Below, in pieces: positions 16,901 to 25,068 of a stretch of 64,000 nucleotides of DNA. The stretch's first letter is position 1; every line of letters starts with the position of its first letter. The position numbers and the translations under genes were made by a program. This stretch comes from JOPF136 sp963773835. GTDB taxonomy: Bacteria; Acidobacteriota; Terriglobia; Acidiferrales; UBA7541. The stretch is from assembly GCA_963773835.1 (NCBI GenBank), contig CAVZCQ010000001.1, forward strand, positions 1,364,001 to 1,428,000, written 5' to 3'. Under the pieces are notes generated by a model, which worked only from the letters and a program-made list of their open reading frames with translations, searched no databases and was not told the DNA's origin.

Positions 16901-19461
16901 GTACGGTCAGCCTGAATGGCACGGGCCTGCCTCTGGCTACGGTCACGCTCGCTCCCACGCCCCCCGCTCCCGGCACGAATCCGTTCACGTACCCGGGCAC
17001 AACCGCGGTGGGTTCGTCGAGCACCGCTCAGGCCTTCCTGCTCACAAACACGAGCACCACGTCGCCGGTGGACATCAGCAGCGTGGCTCTGGGCGGCGCC
17101 AATCCTGGGGAGTTCACCATAACCGCGGACTTTTGCACGGGTGTCCAGGTGCAGCCCAACAACGCGACGTGCACCATTCTCGTCGCGTTTTCGCCCAACG
17201 TCTCGCCCCCGGGAGCGCGCTCGGCCACGCTCACGGTGATGGATGACGCCACGACCAATCCGAGCTTTGGCCTGAGTGCTACGAGCGTTCTCCTGCCTCC
17301 CATTGTGTCGATTCCGCCTCTGAGTCTTACATTCGGTCCGCAGGTTCAAGGGACCACGAGCACGGCGCAGATGGTCACCATCACGAATACCGCGGCGGCC
17401 GGTTCGTCAAACCTCGTGGTCACTCAGCCGCTCACGTTTACCGGAACCAATTCCGCTGATTTTGCCGCTACGGGCTGCACAACTGCGGTTGCCCCTGCCG
17501 GCGGCCAGTGCACCATTACCGTCACGTTTGCGCCGTTGGCAGGCGCGGCTGGTTCGCGGACTGCCACGCTCCAAATCGCGGACAACGCCACCAACAGCCC
17601 GCAGTTCATCGGGGTGAGCGGCACCGACCTCGCACTTCCCACAATCTCGCTCAATCCGAACCCGCCCGCTGCCCTCACGTTCCTGGCTCAGGTGCTGATG
17701 ACACCGAGCGCGGCGATGAATGTAATGCTTGCCAATACGTCGGCGACCTCGCCGCTCAGCATCACCACTGTCATGCTGAATGGCGGCAACATGGGGGACT
17801 TTGCCATCCAGTCCAACGGCTGCGGCAGCTCGCTCGCGGCAGGCGCCAACTGCGTCGTGTCTCTCACGTTCACTCCCACCGCCGCCGGCATGCGAACTAC
17901 CTCGCTCCAGTTCACGGACAACGCCACGGGCAGCCCGCAAAGCGTGACCATCAACGGCACCGGAGTCACTGCTCCCACGGCCGCACTCACGGCGGCAATC
18001 ACCTTCGCGACGCCGCAGCAGATCAACACGACGAGCGCGTCCATGGCGGCCACGCTCACCAACGGCGGCGGGTCCGCCCTGCCCATCACGAGCATCGGGA
18101 CGACCGGCGATTTTGCGGTGGTGTCCAACACCTGCGGCAACTCGCTGGCGGCGAACTCGAATTGCACGATCAATGTCACGTTCACACCAATGGCCGCGGG
18201 CATGCGCATGGGGACGCTGACCGTGATTGATTCCGTGGGCACGCAAATGACCATGCTCATGGGCACCGGAGTCACGCCTCCGGCAGTCACACTTTCGCCC
18301 CCGACCTCGGCCGCAAATCCGCTGGTCTTTGGGACCCAGGCCATCGGAGTGACTTCCGCCTCCATGGCCGTCACGCTGATGAACACGGGCGGCTCGCCGC
18401 TCACAATCAGCACCATCGCCGCCATCGGAGACTTCGCGGAGACGGACGTCGGCTGTCTGACCGGCGTGGCCGCGGGCGGCATGTGCACCATCAACATCAC
18501 CTTCACGCCCTCCAGCGCGGGTACGCGCACGGGGAGCATCCTCATCGCGGATAATGCCGCGAACAGCCCGCAGACGATCTTCCTCTCCGGAACCGGGTCG
18601 GGGAGCGTCCCGGGGTTCAATCTTTCCGCGCCCCTGTTCTTCGGCGCGGTGCTGGTCAATTCGACCAGTCCGACGCAAACCATAACGGTGACCAATAGCG
18701 GCGGCGCAACGCTGACCATCATGAGTGTGACGGCCAGCGCGCAGTTTGGCGTACCCTCGAATACCTGTGGGAGCGTTCCCGTCGGCCAGAACTGCACGAT
18801 TGGCGTCAACTTCACACCGGCGGCCGTGGGCCTGCAAAACGGCACGCTCACCATCATGGACAACGCGCCGGGCAACCCGCACAAGGTGGCGCTCTCCGGC
18901 ATCGGCGCCACCATCTCCATCGCTCCGCCGGCCGGAGGCAGCACCTCGCTCACAGTCACGCCGGGGGATACGGGGCAGTTCAACCTGACCGCGACGAGCA
19001 CGCCGCCAGGAGTCGTGGCTTCCCTGCAGCTCACCTGTGTTTCGAGCGCGCCCTTTTCGCTTTGCTCGGTTTCGCCGACCATGGCCACTCTCGGGGGCGG
19101 GACGTTTCCGTCGTTCGTCGTGACCGTGCGCACCAATTGCAACCCATCCCTGGTGTTCCGGCCTACGGGGCCTGCGCCGCCGATTCTTCCGGCGCCCTTC
19201 GCCGCTCTCTGGCTGGGCGCCATCGTGCTGTTCGCATTGGTGCGCCGGTTGGCGCCGCAATCGCGGCTCTCTCACGCCGTTCCCGTGCTGCTGCTTCTGC
19301 TGCTGGTGGTCACCTGGGCGGGATGCATCAACAATCCTCCGCCGGCAATTCCCGGGGCGCCCACGACGCCTGCGGGGACCTACAACGTAACGGTGACGGT
19401 CACCGGGGTGAACGGCACGCAACTGAGCCAGCAGGTGCAGCTCACGCTTCGCGTGATTTAG
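13993..19461 (+). CDS. Very large secreted SBBP beta-propeller / choice-of-anchor-D (ASH) repeat protein
   Basis: A 1,822-residue surface or secreted protein. The ATG at 13993 has GGGAG eight bases upstream and opens a signal peptide (MSRKFFLAATVLCALAYLLS). The N-terminal region (about 45-280) looks like a DUF7948-type domain (SFEENLGQTDPRVKFVARGS). SBBP propeller repeats follow (about 300-810), each with a YSTYLGG..D...AIAVD pattern. Seven ASH-like immunoglobulin repeats of about 105 residues span about 860-1,635, each ending near the GTG of a SGTG or NGTG motif. The C-terminus has two membrane segments (FAALWLGAIVLFALVRRL and AVPVLLLLLLVVTWAGC) and a short final Ig-like strand set after the second. 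This C-terminal layout is common in acidobacterial surface proteins. Function (adhesion, matrix) is inferred only. Confidence 0.9.
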   Translation: MSRKFFLAATVLCALAYLLSGQRPPRATARRIAAAGNRGFLRDAVMEQRVRAAISGAPLSFEENLGQTDPRVKFVARGSNFMLFLTPQEAALQIHTPTRREKRPPQLEPEGLGWADALAASALVRVEFAGGNPAARLTGVGPQPGTINYIKGNDPSHWRRNVPHFGRVRYEGLYPGIDAVFYGGRQQMEFDFVVAPGADPSAIRMRLEGAGSVELTEEGGLEARTPAGILTLLPPKLYEQRDGSRPEIAGRYVWRAPGELGFEVAAYDRSHALVIDPVANVDEAGNRPHIYAPAPPSSAPPTGGSVALSTLLGGTFDDSIQAIAIGPTSGHVYVTGWTDSNDFPTASPTGTPFQSSFRGGFFNGSCSIPQFPCGDAFVAEFDVSTISAPKLVSSTYFGGTGDEAAWGVALDANDNVYLVGETDSGDFPMNSTVSGFDTALPVGGCSTNGQVRACRHVFFSQFDSTLTVLKYSTFLAGSDDDEGYGIAVNGTGKAFLTGVAGPNFPIVNNLGQTPFQSAYLGAGDVFVAEIDPTVAGAGGLLYSTYLGGDGTDVGFAIAVDSNNNAYIGGVTFSTNGVTNFPTTAGFGSSTNDLVACSSGGLFACGDGFVSVINATGSALNYSAFLGGSFADQVNAIAIDGANNVYATGQTQSGDFQPVSKFFGGGGAPFQFTNFGGYDAFVVKFPPNPALTTIDYATYLGGQNDDFGNAIAIDTNGDAFVSGTTFTPLPGDPSFPLKNPLQATTTATFSNSTSFVSVLNFAGGALLFSTYYGGSDDFNGAKPNDFGNAIALDSGGRIYLGGRTTSITSQDNTTNGLPFASSVLCLINPVPNANADTNLFADNNGFLVIINPTNSASACFSPSLTMPSPLTFTFTPTLQNMTNAQTQVLTIFNQGSAPLTNTISFGGTNTADFPIPATDITSCATVVAAGVAPCQLHVMFKPTAATGAVAVAESATLIISNNANCPAANPCTVSLNGTGLPLATVTLAPTPPAPGTNPFTYPGTTAVGSSSTAQAFLLTNTSTTSPVDISSVALGGANPGEFTITADFCTGVQVQPNNATCTILVAFSPNVSPPGARSATLTVMDDATTNPSFGLSATSVLLPPIVSIPPLSLTFGPQVQGTTSTAQMVTITNTAAAGSSNLVVTQPLTFTGTNSADFAATGCTTAVAPAGGQCTITVTFAPLAGAAGSRTATLQIADNATNSPQFIGVSGTDLALPTISLNPNPPAALTFLAQVLMTPSAAMNVMLANTSATSPLSITTVMLNGGNMGDFAIQSNGCGSSLAAGANCVVSLTFTPTAAGMRTTSLQFTDNATGSPQSVTINGTGVTAPTAALTAAITFATPQQINTTSASMAATLTNGGGSALPITSIGTTGDFAVVSNTCGNSLAANSNCTINVTFTPMAAGMRMGTLTVIDSVGTQMTMLMGTGVTPPAVTLSPPTSAANPLVFGTQAIGVTSASMAVTLMNTGGSPLTISTIAAIGDFAETDVGCLTGVAAGGMCTINITFTPSSAGTRTGSILIADNAANSPQTIFLSGTGSGSVPGFNLSAPLFFGAVLVNSTSPTQTITVTNSGGATLTIMSVTASAQFGVPSNTCGSVPVGQNCTIGVNFTPAAVGLQNGTLTIMDNAPGNPHKVALSGIGATISIAPPAGGSTSLTVTPGDTGQFNLTATSTPPGVVASLQLTCVSSAPFSLCSVSPTMATLGGGTFPSFVVTVRTNCNPSLVFRPTGPAPPILPAPFAALWLGAIVLFALVRRLAPQSRLSHAVPVLLLLLLVVTWAGCINNPPPAIPGAPTTPAGTYNVTVTVTGVNGTQLSQQVQLTLRVI

Positions 19462-19629
19462 CAGGATGGCGAAATAGCGCGGCCTGCAGGGCGGCATCGC
19501 GGGCGGCAGGGCCCGGCACGAGGCGCGCCTGCGGTCCGCGTCGGACTCGCCGCGGGCGCTAATCTCCAATTTCAACCGTGGCTCTGGGAATTATGAAGCG
19601 CAGGGGCAGGAATAGTCCCCGTGCGTTGC

Positions 19630-20637
19630 CTAACTCGTGCCGCTCTGCAGGATGTGAATATTTCCCGACTTCGTCTCCAAGTTCACGTGGGCTCTTCCAT
19701 CTCCCACACGCGCGCGCAGGTATCGCTTCGTCCGCTCTTCGATGGTGATGGGCATATCCACCCGCACGCTCCCGGAGCGGGTTTGCGCGGAAAGCGCAAA
19801 GCTTGCCGTGCCGGGCACGGCCAATGAAATCGCGCCGGAGCCGGCTCCCAGGTCCCAGAAGGCGCCCGCTGCGGGATCGCCGCGGACTTCGATCGAACCC
19901 GAGCCGGTCTGGGCCCGCACGTCCTGCGTGGCTCCCTCTACGCGAATCGGTCCGCTGCCGGTGCGCACGCTCACGCGTCCCTGTGCGCGGTCCACCTCGA
20001 CGGCTCCGGAGCCGGATTCGCCCCGCAGGTCGTCTTTCACATCGTGAAAGGTGACCGACCCGGATCCAGTGGTAAAGTTGACGGCTCCCTGGATGTGAGA
20101 GGCCTGAATGTTTCCACTGCCCACCAGAATCGTTACGTGATCTGCTACGTCGCTGACGCGCGCCGCACCCGAACCTGCCGTCACGGTCACCGGCCCGCGC
20201 AGCCCGGAAATTTCCACCGCTCCCGACCCGTCCCTCGCTTTCACTTCCGTGTCCGCGGGCGTTTCCACGGTGTAGCTGATGGAAATGTTGCCGAATTCCA
20301 TGCCGCCACGCCCTGCGCCGAGCCGCACCAGGTTCCCGCTCTGATCGATGGGCGGGTTCGACGCGATTTCGGCCGCGCGACGGCTGCCGCTGGAAATCAG
20401 AAAACCGCCGGCCCGCACTTCGCCGTGGATTTGCACCACTCCCGCCGCCCCGTTCCGGATGACGATATGGCCGGAACCCGTGTTCACTTCCAGCCGGACC
20501 GGGCCGTCCACCTTCAGAGTGCGCACAAATGTCGCCTCGGCCCGCCCGACCGCACACCCCGCCTGAAGTAACGCCCCTGCTACGGCCATTGCACCGAACC
20601 ACCCCAGCCGAGCCGTTCCTGTGGTATGCGCCGTCAT
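19630..20637 (-). CDS. DUF4097-family beta-repeat protein, exported
   Basis: The 335-residue product starts at ATG 20637 with a hydrophobic leader ending LLQAGC, a near-lipobox in which Gln at -3 is atypical, so lipoprotein status is doubtful. The rest is a right-handed beta-helix-like series of short repeats built on G-S-G turns (VEVNTGSGHIVIR-like, KARDGSGAVEISGLRG, TVTAGSGAARVSDVAD, ILVGSGNIQASHIQG and so on). This is the pattern of DUF4097/DUF2807 proteins. The family has no defined biochemical role; some members are linked to envelope stress. Its stop lies 168 bp from the convergent giant repeat gene, and it follows larE on the same strand. Confidence 0.82.
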   Translation of the reverse strand: MTAHTTGTARLGWFGAMAVAGALLQAGCAVGRAEATFVRTLKVDGPVRLEVNTGSGHIVIRNGAAGVVQIHGEVRAGGFLISSGSRRAAEIASNPPIDQSGNLVRLGAGRGGMEFGNISISYTVETPADTEVKARDGSGAVEISGLRGPVTVTAGSGAARVSDVADHVTILVGSGNIQASHIQGAVNFTTGSGSVTFHDVKDDLRGESGSGAVEVDRAQGRVSVRTGSGPIRVEGATQDVRAQTGSGSIEVRGDPAAGAFWDLGAGSGAISLAVPGTASFALSAQTRSGSVRVDMPITIEERTKRYLRARVGDGRAHVNLETKSGNIHILQSGTS

Positions 20638-20711
20638 CTGCCGGCCGTCCGCCGCGTGCTCCTCTCTATAGGGGAAACGCCCACCCGCGAAGAAATGTTC
20701 CGTGAAGCCCG

Positions 20712-21548
20712 CTACTCCATCACCTTCAGCGCTGCATTCAGCGACCCTTGCCGGTAGCCTTCCACGTCCAGTGTGACGTACAGGAATCCCGCCTCGCGGA
20801 GACGCTGCCCCATCCGGCGCAGCACCTCTGCGGCGAGCGCCTGCGGCATCTCCTCCGGCGCAATTTCGATTCGCGCCAGTTCGCCGTGATGCCGCACCCG
20901 GAATTGCCGGAATCCCATCTCCCGCAGCGCCGCCTCGCCGCGTTCGATTTGCGCGAGTTTCTCCGGGGTGACCTCGGACCCGTAGGGAATGCGGGAAGAA
21001 AGGCACGCCGACGCCGGACGATCCCACGTGGGCAGCCCGGCGCGCCGCGAGAGCGCCCGGATCTCCTGTTTCGTCAGTCCGGCATCGAGAAGCGGCGAGA
21101 GCACGGCGTGTTCTCCCGCGGCGCGGTGGCCCGGCCGGAAGTCTCCCGTATCGTCGGCATTGACTCCGTAGGCCACAGCCCGGAAGCCGCGCTCCGCGGC
21201 CAGCCGGCCGAGCACGGTGAACAGTTCGTCTTTGCAGTAATAGCACCGGTCGGCGTGATTGGCGGTGTAGAGCGCGCTCTCCAGCTCGTACGTGTGGATA
21301 AATTCGTGGCGCAGCCCCGCAGCGCGCACCAGACGCTCCACCTGCTCCCTGTCGTACGCGGGGAAGCTGGCGGAAATGGCGGTTACGGAAAGCGCGCGCT
21401 CGCCCAGCGCGCGGTGCGCGGCCCACGCCAGGTAGGCGGAATCCGCTCCGCCGGAGAGCGCAACAACCAGCGAGTGTGCTTCGCGCAGCCGCTCGAGCAG
21501 CCCCGCCTCTTTTTCCGCAGCTTGCGTTATTTCAAGCGGACGATTCAT
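20712..21548 (-). CDS. larE: ATP-dependent sacrificial sulfur transferase LarE
   Basis: LarE donates sulfur from its own cysteine to make the pincer nickel nucleotide cofactor of lactate racemase-type enzymes. The 278-residue protein, from ATG 21548 (MNRPLEITQAAEKEAGLLER), has the PP-loop ATP motif ALSGGADSAYLA, the conserved RCYYCKDELF and the string RPASACLSSRIPYGSEVTPE containing the sacrificial cysteine. The length suits the family. The longer frame from 21638 adds unrelated sequence and was rejected. No larA, larB or larC is present in this window, so it is either an orphan helper of distant genes or serves another enzyme. It is co-directional with glmS and the POTRA gene. Confidence 0.92.
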   Translation of the reverse strand: MNRPLEITQAAEKEAGLLERLREAHSLVVALSGGADSAYLAWAAHRALGERALSVTAISASFPAYDREQVERLVRAAGLRHEFIHTYELESALYTANHADRCYYCKDELFTVLGRLAAERGFRAVAYGVNADDTGDFRPGHRAAGEHAVLSPLLDAGLTKQEIRALSRRAGLPTWDRPASACLSSRIPYGSEVTPEKLAQIERGEAALREMGFRQFRVRHHGELARIEIAPEEMPQALAAEVLRRMGQRLREAGFLYVTLDVEGYRQGSLNAALKVME

Positions 21549-21615
21549 GCGAGGGAGTATATCGCTTTGCGCGGGCCATCCGCACGCGCAGCCATCGATC
21601 GCCGGGGCGCCGCAA

Positions 21616-22992
21616 CTAGTGGAAATCCAGCAGCACATCCACAGTTTTTGTTTTCGGGTCCGGCCGCAACAGGTGGCCGATGCGTTCGAATCGCACCGGG
21701 GTATTTTGAAAAATCTTTTTCGCCCCGCCGTTCAGAAATTCCTCGAAGTAGGAGTCGTCGAAAACGTCGCCTCGGGCAATTTTCCAGTTCGCGAGCAACT
21801 GGCGCTCGGCAGCCAGCGAGAGCCCCGTGAGCACGAGCCGACCCATGCGGTACTGGATTCCCTCTTCGATGTGCACCGCGTAGGAAATGCGGCCCTCTGC
21901 ATCGTTATACTCCGCGGCGGGATCCACTTTGGCCTGCAGGTACCCGAGTTTCGCGTATTCCTTTGCAATACGGTCCCAGCCGGCCTGGAGTTTGAGGCTA
22001 TCGGCAGGTTCGCCGGCGGCAAACCCCAACAGGCCGTCCAGTGTCGCGGCGGCGATGCCCTGTTCGCCGCTCCACGTGGCACCGCCCCAGTGGTACTGCA
22101 CGCCCGGCTCGATGGGCACGCGGACGTCGATACGATCCGAAAGCGGCTTCATGGGATCGCCGATGAACTCGGCAACGGGTTCGCCGAATCGCGAGCGCAC
22201 ATATCCCCGCGACGTGTACGCCGGCCTTACATGTTCGATCAGAAAGAGAGCCAGGTTGTAGCGCGAATAGGGTTTGCCGACGATGGTGTCCAGAACGCCT
22301 TTCAGGTGCAGGTCCTCACGCGCCACGGCATCGGAAAATTCCAGGGAGGCCACCCACACCTGCCCGCCGTTCACCCGAAACCTTTCAATCAGGCTGTCTG
22401 ATTCCGGCGCCTGAACCAGTTCGCCTTCCACCTCGCCCTCGATCTTTTTGGTTTTCAGCAGGCGCGCGATGGCCTCGCGGTAGCCGTCCAGCGCGGATCC
22501 TGCTTCCGGAACTGTGCCGTCGTAGGGCCATCCGGCGGCGCGGATGGCGGCGGCGAGCTCGGCATCCGTGAACCAGGGGAAATTATCGAACCACACGGGA
22601 TGGCAGGGCGCGTCATGCACCGTGAACTGAATATTCACGCCCTTCGCGGTGGTCTCGAATCTGTACTGGACATCGCTGAACCATCCCAGGGCCGAAAGGC
22701 GGTCAGCCGCCGCCTGGATATCGGGACGGTTGACCACCGTTCCGGGAGCGAGTCCGATGTCGCGCGCCAGCTCGTCTTCGCTGAACCGCTTGGAGCCGCT
22801 AATCGTTACTGAGGCGATCTTTGATGTTCCGTAACCTTCCGCGGGGGCCTGCGCCCAGGCCGGGCCGCAGACGAGAGCCAGCAGGAAGCCAACCGCGACC
22901 GCTAACCTGCACACATGCCGGCCGCGAAACAGGACCGGCGGCCATTTCCCGCCATTTCTGCTGCGCGCCATCGTCCAGCGCTCCCGATTCAT
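21616..22992 (-). CDS. POTRA-domain outer-membrane-assembly-like protein without a beta-barrel
   Basis: The 458-residue product has a signal peptide (MARSRNGGKWPPVLFRGRHV then a hydrophobic core ending GPAWA-QA). POTRA-like units follow: SKIASVTISGSKRFSEDELA with NRPDIQAAADRLSALGWFSD is a classic first POTRA. Two more predicted units lie near residues 225-300 and 305-450. There is no C-terminal Omp85 barrel; the protein ends at VLLDFH right after the last POTRA. ATG 22992 overlaps the glmS stop by 4 bp; a second ATG 7 codons in is equally possible. It is presumably periplasmic, acting with an Omp85 protein encoded elsewhere, or as an assembly scaffold. The function is inferred. Confidence 0.8.
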   Translation of the reverse strand: MNRERWTMARSRNGGKWPPVLFRGRHVCRLAVAVGFLLALVCGPAWAQAPAEGYGTSKIASVTISGSKRFSEDELARDIGLAPGTVVNRPDIQAAADRLSALGWFSDVQYRFETTAKGVNIQFTVHDAPCHPVWFDNFPWFTDAELAAAIRAAGWPYDGTVPEAGSALDGYREAIARLLKTKKIEGEVEGELVQAPESDSLIERFRVNGGQVWVASLEFSDAVAREDLHLKGVLDTIVGKPYSRYNLALFLIEHVRPAYTSRGYVRSRFGEPVAEFIGDPMKPLSDRIDVRVPIEPGVQYHWGGATWSGEQGIAAATLDGLLGFAAGEPADSLKLQAGWDRIAKEYAKLGYLQAKVDPAAEYNDAEGRISYAVHIEEGIQYRMGRLVLTGLSLAAERQLLANWKIARGDVFDDSYFEEFLNGGAKKIFQNTPVRFERIGHLLRPDPKTKTVDVLLDFH

Positions 22993-24851
22993 TCCACAGT
23001 CACGGATTTGGCCAGGTTTCGCGGCTGGTCCACGTCGCAACCCCGGCGGACCGCAATGTGATACGCGAGCAACTGCAGGGGCAATATTTCGAGCAGTGGC
23101 GCCAGCGTTTCGGGCGCCGGGGGGACCTCCAGCACGTGGTCCGAAGCCTCGCGGGCCAGCCGGTCGCCCTCCGTCACTACCGAAATCACGATCCCGTCGC
23201 GCGCCTTCACCTCTTTGATATTGGACACCGTTTTCTCGTACCGAAGCATGGAAGCCTCGTCCTTTTCGTCGCGCGTAGCGATCACCACGACCGGCAGGTT
23301 CTCGTCGATCAGGGCGTTGGGACCGTGCTTCATCTCCCCGGCGGGGTAGCCTTCCGCGTGGATATACGAAATTTCCTTCAGTTTCAGCGCGCCCTCCAGG
23401 GCCATCGGATAGTGGATGCCGCGCCCCAGGTAGAGAAAATCCGTGTGGCGGAAGAGTTGCCGGGCCAATTCCTCGATCTCCTCGTCGCGCTGCAGGATGG
23501 ACTCCATTTTGTGCGGCATGCGGGTGAATTCCTGGAGCAGGCATTTCGCTTTTTCCGCAGAATACGCTCCACGCGCCTGTGCCAGATAGAGCGCCACCAG
23601 GTGCAGAGCCACCAGTTGCGCGGTGAACGCTTTTGTCGAGGCCACACCGATTTCCGGCCCCGCGTGCGTGTAAATCGTTCCGGAGGCCTCGCGAGTGATC
23701 ATCGAGCCCACCACGTTGCAAACGGCCAGCGTCCTAGCGCCCTTCTGTTTCGCCTCCCGCTGCGCCGCCAATGTGTCGGCTGTCTCGCCCGACTGGCTGA
23801 CGAAAATGGCCAGCTGCTCCGGCCCCACGATCGGGTCCCGGTAGCGGAACTCGCTGCCGTAATCCACCTCCACGGGGATCCTGGCCAGCCGCTCGATCAT
23901 GAACTTCGCGGCGAGGGCGGAATGCCAGCTCGTTCCGCAGGCCACAATCTTTACGCCGTCGAAATTCTGGAACTCCTTTTCGGTGATGTCCATTTCATCC
24001 AGGAAGACGCGGCCGGTTTCGAGGGAGATGCGTCCGAGCAGCGTGTCGCGGGTGGCGCGCGGCTGCTCGAAAATCTCCTTCTGCATGAAATGCTTGAAGC
24101 CGCCCTTCTCGGCCATGATCGGATCCCACGTGACGTGCTGCACCGGGCGCTGCAGCGGACGCCCGTCGAAATCCGTCACGCGCACGCCCTGCGGGGTGAG
24201 CACGGCGATGTCGCCGTCCGCCATGAAGAAGATGTCGCGGGTGTGCTGCAGGATCGCGGGAATGTCGCTGGCCACGAAAAACTCGTCCTGCCCCAGGCCG
24301 ATCACCGCCGGAGGCCCCCAGCGCGCGGCCACGATTTTGTTCGGATCCTTTGCGGAGATCACCACCAGTGCGAACACTCCGGTCAGCTCTTTCACCGCAC
24401 GCCTTACAGCCTCTTCCAGGGGCAGGCCGCCGAGTTTTGCGTAGTGCTCCACGAGGTGGGCTACGACCTCCGTGTCCGTCTCGGTAACGAATTTGTGGCC
24501 CTCGGCGGCCAGCCTGTGCTTCAACTCCACGTAGTTTTCGATGATGCCGTTGTGGACCACCACAATTTCCCCGGTACAGTCCCGGTGCGGGTGCGCGTTT
24601 TCCTCGGTTGGGCGCCCGTGCGTGGCCCAGCGAGTGTGCCCGATCCCGTAGATGCCGTCGATCGGCGAGAGCCGCAGCGCCTCCTCCAGATTCCGCAATT
24701 TTCCGGACGCCCGGCGAACCTCCAGCTTCCCGCTCTGCGACACCACGGCGATTCCCGCAGAGTCGTAGCCCCGGTACTCCAGCCGCTTCAACCCGTCAAT
24801 AATCAGCGGCACAACTTTTTTCGGGCCCAGGTAGCCGACGATCCCGCACAT
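22989..24851 (-). CDS. glmS: Glutamine--fructose-6-phosphate aminotransferase (isomerizing)
   Basis: GlmS makes glucosamine-6-phosphate, the first step to UDP-GlcNAc for peptidoglycan and lipid A. The 620-residue protein begins MCGIVGYLG, giving the N-terminal nucleophile Cys of the class II glutaminase domain (to about residue 230, with GHTRWATHG and HNGIIENY). Two SIS domains follow, with CGTSWHSALAA and FVSQSGETADTLAAQREAK, and the C-terminus ends in the conserved region LAKSVTVE. All expected catalytic signatures are visible. No glmS ribozyme was recognised in the upstream interval. It heads a minus-strand run with the POTRA protein and is divergent from the SET gene. Confidence 0.97.
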   Translation of the reverse strand: MCGIVGYLGPKKVVPLIIDGLKRLEYRGYDSAGIAVVSQSGKLEVRRASGKLRNLEEALRLSPIDGIYGIGHTRWATHGRPTEENAHPHRDCTGEIVVVHNGIIENYVELKHRLAAEGHKFVTETDTEVVAHLVEHYAKLGGLPLEEAVRRAVKELTGVFALVVISAKDPNKIVAARWGPPAVIGLGQDEFFVASDIPAILQHTRDIFFMADGDIAVLTPQGVRVTDFDGRPLQRPVQHVTWDPIMAEKGGFKHFMQKEIFEQPRATRDTLLGRISLETGRVFLDEMDITEKEFQNFDGVKIVACGTSWHSALAAKFMIERLARIPVEVDYGSEFRYRDPIVGPEQLAIFVSQSGETADTLAAQREAKQKGARTLAVCNVVGSMITREASGTIYTHAGPEIGVASTKAFTAQLVALHLVALYLAQARGAYSAEKAKCLLQEFTRMPHKMESILQRDEEIEELARQLFRHTDFLYLGRGIHYPMALEGALKLKEISYIHAEGYPAGEMKHGPNALIDENLPVVVIATRDEKDEASMLRYEKTVSNIKEVKARDGIVISVVTEGDRLAREASDHVLEVPPAPETLAPLLEILPLQLLAYHIAVRRGCDVDQPRNLAKSVTVE

Positions 24852-25007
24852 AGCTCGAGCGCTCCTCGTTCACCGGATTTTTCGGCGGCATGAATGGCGA
24901 ACATATCCAGAGTAGCATACCGGCGCTGCAGGCGTTGCCGGCGCCTTCCGCCGCTGCACCGCGTCGCCCCGCAGGCGCAGGCCCTGTCCTGCCTCGTGCG
25001 TTTCCGC

Positions 25008-25036
25008 TGGACGCCGGCACTCCGATTGCCTATAAG
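25008..25036 (+). promoter_or_regulatory. Candidate promoter for the SET-domain gene
   Basis: TGGACG at 25008-25013, a 17-base spacer and TATAAG at 25031-25036 fit a sigma-70 promoter (4/6 and 5/6 matches). The predicted start near 25043 gives a leader of about 26 bases before the ATG at 25069. The interval 24852-25068 also holds the divergent glmS promoter. Confidence 0.45.
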
Positions 25037-25068
25037 GATTTGGCGGCCCGAAAGGGCCATCGCTCCCC

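Noticed and set aside
17407..19575. A long open frame (about 720 codons) on the minus strand opposite the giant repeat protein
   Set aside because: It is antisense to clear repeats, has skewed Arg/Gly/His composition and no domain; an effect of high GC and few stop codons in that frame.
19462..19629. Rho-independent terminator between the giant gene and the DUF4097 gene
   Set aside because: No strong stem followed by a T-run was seen on either strand.
22821..24893. About 690 open codons on the plus strand across glmS
   Set aside because: Antisense to a fully conserved GlmS; composition is His/Arg/Val-rich with no recognisable motif.
24852..25068. glmS ribozyme in front of glmS
   Set aside because: No ribozyme core was recognised, and the element is mainly known from Firmicutes.
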